A stretch of 46,437 nt of DNA from Perkinsus olseni (taxonomy: Eukaryota > Perkinsozoa > Perkinsida > Perkinsidae): assembly GCA_013115135.1 (NCBI GenBank), contig JABANP010000425.1, forward strand, positions 1 through 46,437. The letters run 5' to 3'. Positions 1 through 8,623 of this stretch are shown here, piece by piece. Position numbers and translations under genes: made by a program. The notes below the pieces were generated by a model. That model saw only the letters and a list, made by a program, of their open reading frames with translations, was not told where the DNA came from and did not search any database. How positions within the stretch are numbered: the stretch's first letter is position 1; every line of letters begins with the position of its first letter.

Positions 1-141
1 CCGTGATGCCTCACCTAGAACTGATGACGGTTGCCGTCCGTTGGGCCAACCTCTGCAGTCGTAGTCAGGCAGGAAGTCGTCATCACTCGCTGCCGTCCGG
101 AAGACTCGAGGTAACAACAACAGCAGCAGCGAGGCTAACAT
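1..141 (-). CDS. N-terminus of a probable secreted protein (runs off the window)
   Basis: On the minus strand an ATG at 141 opens a frame of 47 codons that stays open to base 1. The first residues (MLASLLLLLPRVFRTAAS) have the form of a signal peptide: a short start, a run of five leucines, then small residues suited to signal-peptidase cleavage. After it comes an acidic stretch (SDDDFLPDYDCRGWP). The rest lies outside the window, so no family can be named. I chose this ATG because the hydrophobic core follows directly. It could instead be chance; the plus-strand frame here has no such feature. Confidence 0.42.
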   Translation of the reverse strand, partial: MLASLLLLLLPRVFRTAASDDDFLPDYDCRGWPNGRQPSSVLGEASR

Positions 142-481
142 CGTTCGGTGATCGGAAATGCTCTGATGCCAACGGTTTATTCCTGTTCTATCCTAATATA
201 ACGAGAACAAAAAATGAGAATTGACTTTCTTCGGATACACGCAGCCTTCCATGAGCGATACATCAGCCCCCAGTGTATTTAATGAGTCAATGGTGGACCA
301 CGTTACGCGGTATGAACTTCCCCACTTTTGAAGACCTCGATATTGCGTTCTCGCTTCTATCCAGTAGTCCACGGTCCGAGCAGTCACTTTTAGCTCGAAG
401 GTCGATGAGTCCCCACTCTAATTAACTCTAAGGCCAACTACCAAAAATGAGGAGAAACTGTCGTCTTCATTAGTAAGAGTT
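142..481. other. Intergenic, no gene recognised
   Basis: This stretch lies between the divergent 5' end of the secreted-protein frame and the 3' end of TYW3. Open frames exist on both strands, but none shows a family motif, a convincing splice pattern or a signal peptide. It probably holds the promoter of the left-hand gene and the TYW3 3' UTR. Confidence 0.4.
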
Positions 482-1687
482 TCACTCTGATGGGGTGAAA
501 TCCTCGCAGGTGGGCATGTCGACGCCCTCGAGGACCTTTTTCACGGCCTCGGTCACTTCGTCGATGCGCTCAAAGTTCCTCCGAAGCTTCTCATTGGCTG
601 CCTTAATCAACCAGTCAGCAGCCGGACCTGTGTACCTACAGGAGCAATCGCGCTCGCCCGATTGATCGGTTAGAAGAATGCTTTTACAAGTCCTGGCCCT
701 GAACACGGATCGGAGCGTCGATACGATCCTCTCCCTCGACCGCAATGAGCACTTTCTTGCAGTCTTCGGGGGAGCTCGCCTGAGACCAATGAAGAAATCT
801 CCATCCTCACACGCCAGAGTCCGATTTGCGGAGACGCTCAGGTCTGATGGTCTGTCAGTGATAGGGTGTTACTGAACGGGCTAACTAGCGAGCCTATGAA
901 CAAAAATGAACCTATGAAACGATACCACTCCAATCGAAGAATAGACTACTCGAATAGAGATCCATGAGCTCGGAGGACCGCAAGAGACGGGGCGAAGTTT
1001 GCTCACCTGAATGCTGCGTATCATACTAAGAGGCAAAACCGTCCTGAACCCTCGAACGAGCTTCATGGCAGACTCTAGAGAGCTGCAAGCGACGTGGAGA
1101 ATGATAGGCTCGAACTGACACGAGGAACGCATAGCGAAGATCCTGTACTCAGCAACATACGTTGACCACCTACCTTGAGCCATAGGAAGGGCTCTTCTTC
1201 GGGTGGAGGAAGGTTCTGCAGGTAGTCGGTAGGGATGTAATCGTGGGATATACCGTACCGATGCATAAAGTGTCCATCAGTCTTGCTCTGCGTGGACTCA
1301 CCGGCCCAGACCTGCAGGGAAGAGTGTTCAAATAGATCAAGTGTCCACGTAAGGAATGATTGACTGCCCTTCAGCGAAGAGACAGAAGTCTCAGGTCACT
1401 TTCCCGAGCAATGGTTGGGTCAACTGAGTCAAACGGTTCTTCCGTTATTCAGCACAAATTCTCTCCAAGAACGCTCTATGATTCCGAATGCCCCGACTCA
1501 CCTGAACTCGTCCACTACAGCTGCTCGTCGTATAGTAGTCGTCACTTGAATTGATGAGGTCACAGAGAGGTATCGTCGCTGAGTCCCAGCTGCCCTTTGA
1601 CGACTTGTCAGCCTTCGTCAAGGCGTTCTTCTTCTGGTTCAAGAACTGCTTCACGGTGTAAGAAGGGGACTGCCTTTTCGACATCAT
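482..1687 (-). CDS. TYW3: tRNA wybutosine-synthesizing protein 3 (TYW3 family)
   Basis: In the wybutosine pathway this methyltransferase acts on the modified guanosine at position 37 of tRNA-Phe. Five exons (1687-1502, 1311-1174, 1114-1007, 779-688, 635-482) join in phase to about 225 residues, close to the usual catalytic core. Family signatures appear in order: exon 1 has ALTKADKSSKGSWD and DYYTTSSCSGR, matching the KADxSxKGxxD and TxSCSGR motifs; exons 2-3 join to give LWLKFEPIILHVACSS, the conserved W-x-K-F-E-P-I/F-I-L-H-V block; exon 4 gives KKVLIAVEG; exon 5 ends in a helix (LIKAANEKLRRNFERI) typical of the family C-terminus. Introns are 190, 59, 227 and 52 nt. The middle of the GFR region is the least certain, and a small extra exon in the 227-nt intron is possible. 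The downstream neighbour on the same strand, DNMT2, also modifies an anticodon loop. Confidence 0.92.
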
Positions 1688-2051
1688 GGACAAAGCAAGC
1701 ACTACTGAACACGCGAATGGACTAAACGCCGCGTCCATGGATACCGAGACACTTGCCCTGGGGAGGACCGTGCTTGGAAAGACTGTCGAAGAGTAGATCT
1801 CTGCGTCAATTGAATCGAGATACAGTGGCCGCAACCCTTGTTGGAGATCGCTCAAAATTGTCTGTATCTACCGAGACCAAATTCTCCGTCAACATCTGCA
1901 AGTGTTCTACTATGCAACTACCAATGTAAACAAGAGGCATCACTTCTCTGAGAGACGTCTAGACACAACCGGTCACCGGCCAATGGTCGGCGGCCATCCC
2001 ATCCTCCACGTCGGCTTCTCCAATGGCGAGTTGATCTGGCCAGCCAGCTCT
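1688..2051. other. Intergenic spacer between TYW3 and DNMT2
   Basis: About 360 bp separate the DNMT2 stop from the TYW3 start on the same strand. I see no motif-bearing frame. It should contain the DNMT2 3' end and the TYW3 promoter. Confidence 0.5.
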
Positions 2052-3670
2052 TCAGCTCCGTCCGCGTGCCAAGAAATCACCAATCTCACATACAGTGATG
2101 ATCCTACTCACCACCTCAGGATTCAGAGAGTTTCCGAGCATGCCGACCAAGGCCCTCACCGGAACCTCCAGCTCTTCCACATCAGTACACAGCGACGTCG
2201 TTACAGCCTCGCCGATCTTCGGCCGCTTCTCTCTAGGCTCGACTGCCTCTTCGTGTTTGGAACATAGAGCCGGCCTCCAACGGTTACCATCAGACTTCAA
2301 CGGGAACCCCTGCAGCCGAGCAATCTCACTCGGCGTGAAATACCGCAGCTGACCGGCCAGTTCAGTCATGCTCTTCAAGTCACGGAAATGAGGCCTGCCC
2401 ATTTCGTCCCACGAATCCGGCTCAGTTGGTGTTTGCGACTTGAGCAAAACACTACCCGTGCCATTGTGGAATTTCCTGTAGGCTTTAGTGAAGCACATCG
2501 ACTGGAGTGACTTGGCCGAGACAACGTCGAAGCAGAAACTAGAAGGCTTCTCAAGCGTCGTCTTTGGTACATCGCATGTTGTTGACAGAGAGTCCGGAGA
2601 GTCGAGGAACTGCCCAATCCCGCGAGGTACATACTCGCAATCACATTCGATATCAGCCATGACCAGCTCGAAGCCCTCTTGGCCAGGAGTCGGAGTCACT
2701 ACCTCCTTGGACTCGACCCGCAGTGACTTCTCGTTGCAGTGCGCGCATGGGATGCTCTTGTAAACCGTGAGCGAGAGAGTCTCTGCGTCGTCCGCTGTTC
2801 CAGATGGAAGCTTCGAGAACGCCGCCTCATCTCGTATGGCAACCAGATAGAATCTGCTCCGCGAGTTGGGGAAGCCAAATTGCATCGGGCTCAACATAAA
2901 ACCACGACAGTGGTAACCTCCAATCTTGTGCAGTGTATGCAAGAGCTCGCAGAGTGACGCTGATCTTTCGAAGTGGACGACGTTCTCAAGCAGAATAACT
3001 TGAGGAGGATTCTTCATTTTCCCGAGAACCTAACATGAAATCTACTTTCTATCATTCGCCGATGGTCCAGCGACCTCGATGATTCTTCCGAGTGCGTTAG
3101 CTCGACAGTCGTCCGAATCCTGCTGCTTCCCCTGTCGAGTGTATGGCTGACATGGAGGACTCATCGTCCACATTACCGCATCCATTGAGTCAAACCACTT
3201 AACACCTGATGCAATGCACTCAAGCTTCACTGTCAGCGCTCTGTAATTTCAGCCTGCCGTTCGATTCGGTACCAAAATGGGAGGGCGTGCAGAAACCGTG
3301 TACAGCTAAACTACTATAGTCTTTATCCTCCGAAAATGACGCATTCCCCAGCAGAACTCTCCTGTAACGCTTTCAATTCGGTAAGAGAGAAGCCTCATCG
3401 CCATTCAGATTACCGGCAGACGCAATGTTCTTAGCCTGCGGTTTGTCCCCGTAGCTCTTGTTATACACCTTGTTCGATTCCGTGTTGACGTCAACAGCTG
3501 TTATCGTGGTAGACCTACGAACCCACTCATAAATGAGGCACGGCCAATCGATCGACCGATCGATTATAATCCCATCCCCAATACTACTGGATTCCAGCCG
3601 AGGCCAATGCACATCGCATACCGCCGATGCCGCTGAAGAGCTCCAGAATTCTAACTTCGTGAGGAGCCAT
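2052..3670 (-). CDS. TRDMT1: tRNA (cytosine-5)-methyltransferase, DNMT2/TRDMT1 family
   Basis: Enzymes of this family use S-adenosylmethionine to methylate C38 of tRNA-Asp and a few other tRNAs. Four exons (3670-3588, 3514-3414, 3238-3075, 3029-2052) join in phase to about 441 residues; human TRDMT1 has 391. Visible motifs: I, LELFSGIGGMRCAL near residue 10; IV, MSPPCQPYTRQG with the catalytic Cys; VI, VILLENV; VIII, FGFPNSRSRFYLVA; the Dnmt2 hallmark Cys-Phe-Thr in SMCFTKAYRKFHNGTGSVL; then LRYFTPSEIARLQGFP and, at the C-terminus, MLGNSLNPEVVSRII. The ATG at 3670 gives MAPHEVRILELF, so the start is well supported. Introns are 73, 175 and 45 nt. There is no N-terminal extension, so this is Dnmt2 and not a Dnmt1/3 DNA methylase. 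The extra length lies between motifs VIII and CFT. Confidence 0.97.
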
Positions 3671-4671
3671 AACAGCTTGAAGGGAAGACAAACTGTGGCC
3701 AAAGCGCGAAACATCTTCATTATTCGGGGTCAGACAGATGGTTCGCCCGCGAGAAGAGGCTGGTGGAGAGGACGCATTCAGTGGGCGTCACGACACCAAG
3801 ATCTGAAATCGTCAAAAGAACGACAATGTTACCTCCACTGGTCGAAAATACGCCGGGAGGTCTCCATTAGAGACTCGCAATGTACTTCCTACGAAACTCT
3901 ACGATCACCAGGATGTAGCCTCTGATAGGGCAATCGAAAACGGGGAGGAATCACGCACGACAGTTGCTGAGAATTGAGAGCAACTCAACTAGCCCTGCGA
4001 CCAGAGAATATCCTGCGAGAGGCGCGTGGCCCCGTCACGGAAAGCCGAGTACCGGGATGTTTCTGCTAATGAGAAAGCTCAGCAGGTGGCGTTGCAACTG
4101 CGGACCAGAAAGATCCTCACAACGTCCTCAATGATATAGAAAGAAATGATCGTTTCGCCCTGTAGGTTGGAGATAGCGTCGGTAATCTCAGAAAATGTTG
4201 GCTCTCAGCACATCAAGTCAGGACCACAATAATTACGAGGAGTCCATTCTCTCACTCATGCCAACGTGCACCATGAGTGACGTTACGTGCAGAATTACAA
4301 CCTAGCAGGGTAGCTGTGAATACGAACAAGCTTCACGAAAGAAAGCACGCCGCGGTGACGTCCTTTGAGTCGTTAGATAATCCTCCCACCTCGGGTTTTT
4401 TCATTCTGAAAGGGGAGAAACAACACCGAATGGAGACTTCCATGCGACAGCGAGCGACAAAGGCAAAGATTTCAAGTCCACCTTCGTTCACTTCCTCATT
4501 TATATTGGCCGAGTGGGGGCATTGGGATACAGAAAGTCAAAGCCATCGATAACTCCCAAGTGACTCTCGCCGTGAATCAAACATAAGCCCCTTTTTAGGA
4601 CAGAACTTGGCCTTGGCGAGCACCAGCACCGCTCTTCAGAAAATTCAACTGCGGACTGAGATGAGGAGAGA
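3671..4671. other. Intergenic, nothing recognised
   Basis: About 1 kb between the DNMT2 start and the 3' end of the next minus-strand gene. Frames of up to 130 codons are present but lack motifs, plausible exon joins or hydrophobic signals. I see no repeat or RNA gene. Confidence 0.4.
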
Positions 4672-5345
4672 TCAGACGCGAAGATTGACCAGGTAGCTCA
4701 CGGCGGGTAGAGAATCCTCCACGCCATGTCCGCTACAAACAAAGTTTCCAGCTTCAGAGTCACTGAGGAGGCGACAAAATTCTCGAACACCGGAAGATGG
4801 GAGAACGCTCACTTTGAAAATGTCGAAGACACACCGCCCAGCTCGTCTTGCCGAGGCATCTGGCAAACACGAGAAATTCGGTTTCCGCAAGTCACGACTG
4901 ATGCTCACCCAAGTGGCAGGAGAAGTGCCGCTGTAGTGCCTCATATGGTCCCCAAGGATCCTGCAACAGGAAGAGAAGTACTAAGGACTGAGATTGGGAA
5001 ACCCATCGCGAGAAGGAAGGCTGAGGAAAATCCCGGGTCGGGATTCCCGACCCAAGGCACCGAGCGCCCCGACATACTCGGGATAGGGGTTGGTGAGCAC
5101 GAGATAACTCACTCGGACTGCTGTAGGATGAGGAAGGCGGTGTCCTGGACATGATTAGGGGGAAGGGAGAAGGCTGGAGGCTCCGGCGGCGAGGGTGATG
5201 GATGCAGCGTCGGCGTTGAGGGTAACGAGCGCCTGAGAGAGAAGAATTAGACTGGGAAGAGAAAGGGAGATTCTTACTTGGAGATGGACGGCTGAGAGAC
5301 GATATTTTTAATCGGGCTCAAGGTATCCAGAAGGGATACAAACAT
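4672..5345 (-). CDS. Hypothetical proline/serine-rich protein, five exons
   Basis: I do not recognise this protein. Five exons (5345-5278, 5232-5113, 4960-4909, 4859-4813, 4762-4672) join at canonical sites (gtaaga, gtgagt, gtgagc, gtgagc; all with ag acceptors) and keep phase to a TGA, giving about 125 residues. It begins MFVSLLDTLSPIKNIV, continues with a low-complexity Pro/Ser stretch (residues ~24-48), then a helix-prone segment (HVQDTAFLILQQSE) and an acidic tail with two cysteines. Introns are 45, 152, 49 and 50 nt. The unbroken phase through four introns is the main support. The second intron holds a 19-nt perfect palindrome, GGGTCGGGATTCCCGACCC, at 5035-5053. It is divergent from the gene starting at 5894. 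Confidence 0.6.
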
Positions 5346-5893
5346 TGAAAAGTGAGATTATTGGGCGAGATGTAACTGCGAGCTTGCGTCGTGGTCTCCC
5401 CCTGCCCTATTCTGTATCTTGCACGGTCGACCTCAAGATACCCAAGGCGCGCAGCAGCAAGCGCTTGCGTGCATTATTTTGGGGCGTGCGCCATCTCCAG
5501 CGCTCCGCACCTTCTCGAAACCCATTCCAATGCAAGCTGTCTGTCGTAAGGCAGGGATCTGGGTGTCTCAGTCTACAGTTCGGGGATTCGCTTGCCCTCT
5601 CAGGTTCCGAAGCGGCTTTCGGGTTCCCTTCCCCGGCTTCAATCGCAATCCAGGGGTGTGTTCTGCTGCTCTGGGTTTTCTCTTTGGGACTGTGCCTTGG
5701 GTGTACTGGCCATGTACTTTGACCCAAGCGGTTGCCTTTGTCCGCCCGGATTCCTACGGATGCGGTTCATCTCTGTTACGATTCGGCGCAGACGAGGCCA
5801 AAGAAATTGAAAAAGACGCTCATTGATCGTTCGAAGGGCGATCCGAGAAAACGTCGTGACTGGGGATCGATCCGGGGGTCTTTCGCAGTTGAA
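5346..5893. other. Divergent intergenic region
   Basis: About 550 bp lie between the starts of two divergently transcribed hypothetical genes and probably carry both promoters. Overlapping frames of 100-135 codons occur on both strands, as expected for GC-rich DNA, but none has a motif or joins to a neighbouring exon in phase. I see no clear TATA element. Confidence 0.4.
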
Positions 5894-7893
5894 ATGGAGT
5901 CTGGCCCTCACGTAGTGTCCTCGCCCAACGTACGGAGCAGCATCGCAAGCGCCCAGCCAGTGCCGAGGTGCACTCGGTGCAATTGCGTGAAGCATCTCCA
6001 CGGACCACAGGTATGAGGTCAAGCATGTAAGATACAAAATAGCTCAACTTCTCAGTGCCCTCGAGACGGTGTCCTTGATCGAAACTCTTGCTATCCACCC
6101 CCTCCCACCGTTGAAATGCCACGGGGAGGCAGGACGCCGCCACCGTACGGACACGAAGTCAAGGTACTCAGCGGCCGTTTCTCACACGTTTCCCTTTCTT
6201 ACGTATCTTTAGGTCGATCGTTGGTGGTCTCCCAGCAATGGTAGTGACCCTCGAGACCGATACATGGAGGTACTGCCACCGCAGCCTAGACCACCAATCG
6301 AGCCCACTGGAGAGGGGCCAAGAGGACGGCCATAGTAGTGATCAGGGATGGAGGAAACTACTTCGCCGTCGGGTCAGCGAAACCCTCCTCACATAGCATC
6401 GGGATTTCCGCTGTTGCGTGCATCTTCTGGAGTGCATCAGGCGGTGCAATGGGGTTCGTGCTCATAACAGTCGTGCCCCATTGCCGTGTGGGCTGCTGTA
6501 TTCCATGGTTCTGAGTAGAGTGCAATGCTGCATGCATGATCCGCTAACTCGCCTGGGGGAGGTTTTCGCACAATTCTCGTGAATTAACACTACGCTTCCT
6601 CTCTCTCGCCACGGTCCTAGCTAACGATCGCTCCAAGAAGCGGTTCGCCTTGGTGATTGCAGCCAGGGTTCGTTCCCCGCTCAGCTCATACCAGACTAGC
6701 AGCCCTCGGTGGGCCCAGCCTGAGTCTTCCTACCCGGAGGTCCGACCCCAACACAGCAGACAGCAGTATGGGGTGCCGCCGTCTCGGACGTTAGCGGTTG
6801 AGCCTAACCAATACCGATCACCTCAACGGAAGTAGAAATTTCTCATGACTCTTCTCGGGTCTTCGGATGTTTTGCAGGTTGAGTCCATTGTCGGTTCGCC
6901 ACTCATCGGCCGACAGAAGTGAGGAGTGCCGAGTTTTAAGGCAACAAATTTTCGCATTGGCACAAAGCCTGGCTGGTAGTATGCTTTTGGGATCGTCGTT
7001 TCTCAAAAGTGTGAGCTCAGGGGTTTGTGCGTCCTGGTATAATGCAGCGTCGCCGCCAGCGGGTGAAGGACACCCTCGGCGTGGTCGAGGGCCGGATGAG
7101 CTTGCTCAGAATGGAAGCCATCCTAGCGCCGATGCTGTCGGTCGCCTGCTACTGGACTACCTTCACCCGTGCCGACCCACCGACCAAGTCATTGAAGAGC
7201 TGTTTCGGTAATACATGGGAATAGGCCGTTTGTCCCATGTTGCTTTCCACTTTTCTTTTTAGGAACGTTTACTACACAGTAGGGACTCGGCGGGCGAGAG
7301 GATGCACAGTACCCCCACCACCGGATAGCGCACCGTACTTCAGAGAGCGAAGAGTGCTCGCCCCGCCAGGCTCGACCCTGTCGGGTGGAGGGGGTGCAGT
7401 ATTTGCCCCTCATAGTGGAAGTAATTCGGTACTAATTGACCCGGATGGCGGATTCCAGCACGCTTCGATTTCTGTTTCCGGGAAGCTACGATTCTGGCTC
7501 CGCTAGATACGATAGTTCGCCATGGTGACTGGTGGAGAGCAACAGTGACATCTTTTGAAGAGGCCGACATTGATGCGCAGGCAGGATCGGACGTGGCTTG
7601 CGAGGCAGTGAGAGCTGCACTCCAAAGGCTTATGGGCATCAGCATACGGAGGTACTGTTGTTGCTCCTGCCATTCCTTAGTGGATGAAAAGTGCTCTTCC
7701 GTGCAGAATTGATGTTTTCCCGTCGGGACGGCAGAGTGATGCCACGTGCCAATTGTGTGTCTCTGTTTACGATTCGGAGGATCCTAGTGCCAAGACTGCG
7801 ACGGATGCATTGAAGGAGCTGAGTAGTAAGGGCTATTGGAGTCGGCTCATATTCTTGGTAGAGGTCAAAATTACGCGGTGGATGCGTATCTGA
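5894..7893 (+). CDS. Hypothetical protein with Cys cluster and Pro-rich N-half, nine exons
   Basis: Function unknown. Nine exons (5894-6010, 6056-6163, 6213-6334, 6685-6831, 6878-6975, 7048-7207, 7263-7393, 7459-7651, 7692-7893) join in consistent phase to about 425 residues. The ATG at 5894 precedes a Cys/His patch (CTRCNCVKHLHGPQCPRDG, residues ~26-44), which could bind metal. Residues ~50-165 are rich in Pro, Arg, Ser and Tyr and probably disordered. The C-terminal half looks folded: LLLDYLHPCRPTDQVIEELF, then ATILAPLDTIVRHGDWWRA and LCVSVYDSEDPSAKTATDAL. Introns are mostly 45-72 nt; the third is 350 nt and the last only 40 nt with a weak acceptor, so the final join is the least sure. The stop codon overlaps the tRNA-Ser gene by two bases. 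Confidence 0.62.
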
Positions 7894-7973
7894 CACTTTG
7901 GCCGAGTGGTTAAGGCGGCGGCCTGCTAAGCCGTTGGGCTCTGCCCGCGTGGGTTCGAATCCCACAGGTGTCG
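7892..7973 (+). tRNA. trnS(GCU): tRNA-Ser (anticodon GCU)
   Basis: An 82-nt class II tRNA folds cleanly. The seven-pair acceptor stem (GACACTT with AGGTGTC) has one G-U pair. The D arm is GCC/GGC, the anticodon stem GCGGC/GCCGT encloses the loop CTGCTAA with anticodon GCT, the long variable arm is GGGC-TCT-GCCC, and the T arm is TGGG-TTCGAAT-CCCA. The long variable arm and GCU anticodon identify serine (AGC/AGU codons). There is no intron and no encoded CCA. The first two bases overlap the TGA of the upstream protein gene. Confidence 0.97.
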
Positions 7974-7980
7974 TTTCTTG

Positions 7981-7984
7981 TTTT
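7981..7984 (+). terminator. Pol III terminator of tRNA-Ser
   Basis: A TTTT run begins eight bases past the tRNA 3' end, after TTT and TT runs at 7974-7979. This is the usual RNA polymerase III stop signal. Confidence 0.75.
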
Positions 7985-8016
7985 ATATTTACATGTCTTG
8001 TAGCTGAATACCAGCA

Positions 8017-8473
8017 ATGAGAGACTCTGATTCAGAGTGCTCTCGTATTATAGGCCGCCTCCTCATAAACGACCGTGACGGCGATGTCGGTAGCACAGAA
8101 CTTCAGGAACTCGTGGACCTGTCCACGTGGAAGTTTGAAGGAATTGCTGCAGAGGTACTCGGCTACGGATTGATCTCTTAGCCCCCATTATGCTATGATT
8201 GTACAGGTTCATAAGTTACTCCAGCAACTGGACCAACCAACAGCGTTGAGTAGCAGAGACGGCGGATCATCCCGGTGACTGTAATTTACGCTTAGGTGTG
8301 TAAAATTGCGTGTAAACAGAAGTCATGTGGACGATGTTGATTCGGTTGCAAGGTTGCGTTGAGTATGGTCTCTTAACTGCAGCACTTAGCAGTACATTAT
8401 GGTCAGCAGAAGCCTTCTGCCAGACGGTATTGATGTGAGGATTTCTGACAGAGGATTTTTGTCTGGATGGTAG
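8017..8473 (+). CDS. Hypothetical 101-residue protein, four exons
   Basis: Not recognised. Exons 8017-8154, 8207-8274, 8320-8352 and 8407-8473 join in phase at GT-AG introns of 52, 45 and 54 nt to a TAG. The product starts MRDSDSECSRIIGRLLINDR and is predicted mostly helical in the middle (ELVDLSTWKFEGIAAE, VHKLLQQLDQP), with a Ser/Asp-rich linker and an end of IDVRISDRGFLSGW. There is no signal peptide or membrane segment. The very regular intron sizes and the closed frame support it. It starts 44 bp after the tRNA. It might instead be the 3' part of the upstream gene, with the tRNA inside an intron, because a phase-compatible but weak GT occurs before 7893. Confidence 0.52.
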
Positions 8474-8623
8474 CCCACTCTACAGCTGAGGAGCAAGATA
8501 GAGTATACATATACTCTGATAGAGGGAGTGGGAAAGAGAGCGTCGAACGTAATACGGGGCTCGGGACAAGCTCGGGCGGCAAAAGTGGGGCGGAGTGGTT
8601 ACTCACAAATTCGTTGGGTCGTC

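Noticed and set aside
4813..4875. P-loop-like GKTSW reading on the minus strand
   Set aside because: It appears only in a frame with an upstream stop and no Walker B or further NTPase motif. A different frame splices cleanly into the 125-residue gene.
5407..6143. Long overlapping frames on both strands (106-135 codons)
   Set aside because: They overlap each other and the exon series of the 5894 gene, have no motifs, and look like open-frame shadows.
8325..8438. Short peptide (QGCVEYGLLTAALSS) resembling the C-terminal region of DEAH helicases
   Set aside because: It is only 37 codons with no helicase motifs nearby, and the same DNA is explained by an exon-intron-exon join of the 101-residue gene in another frame.
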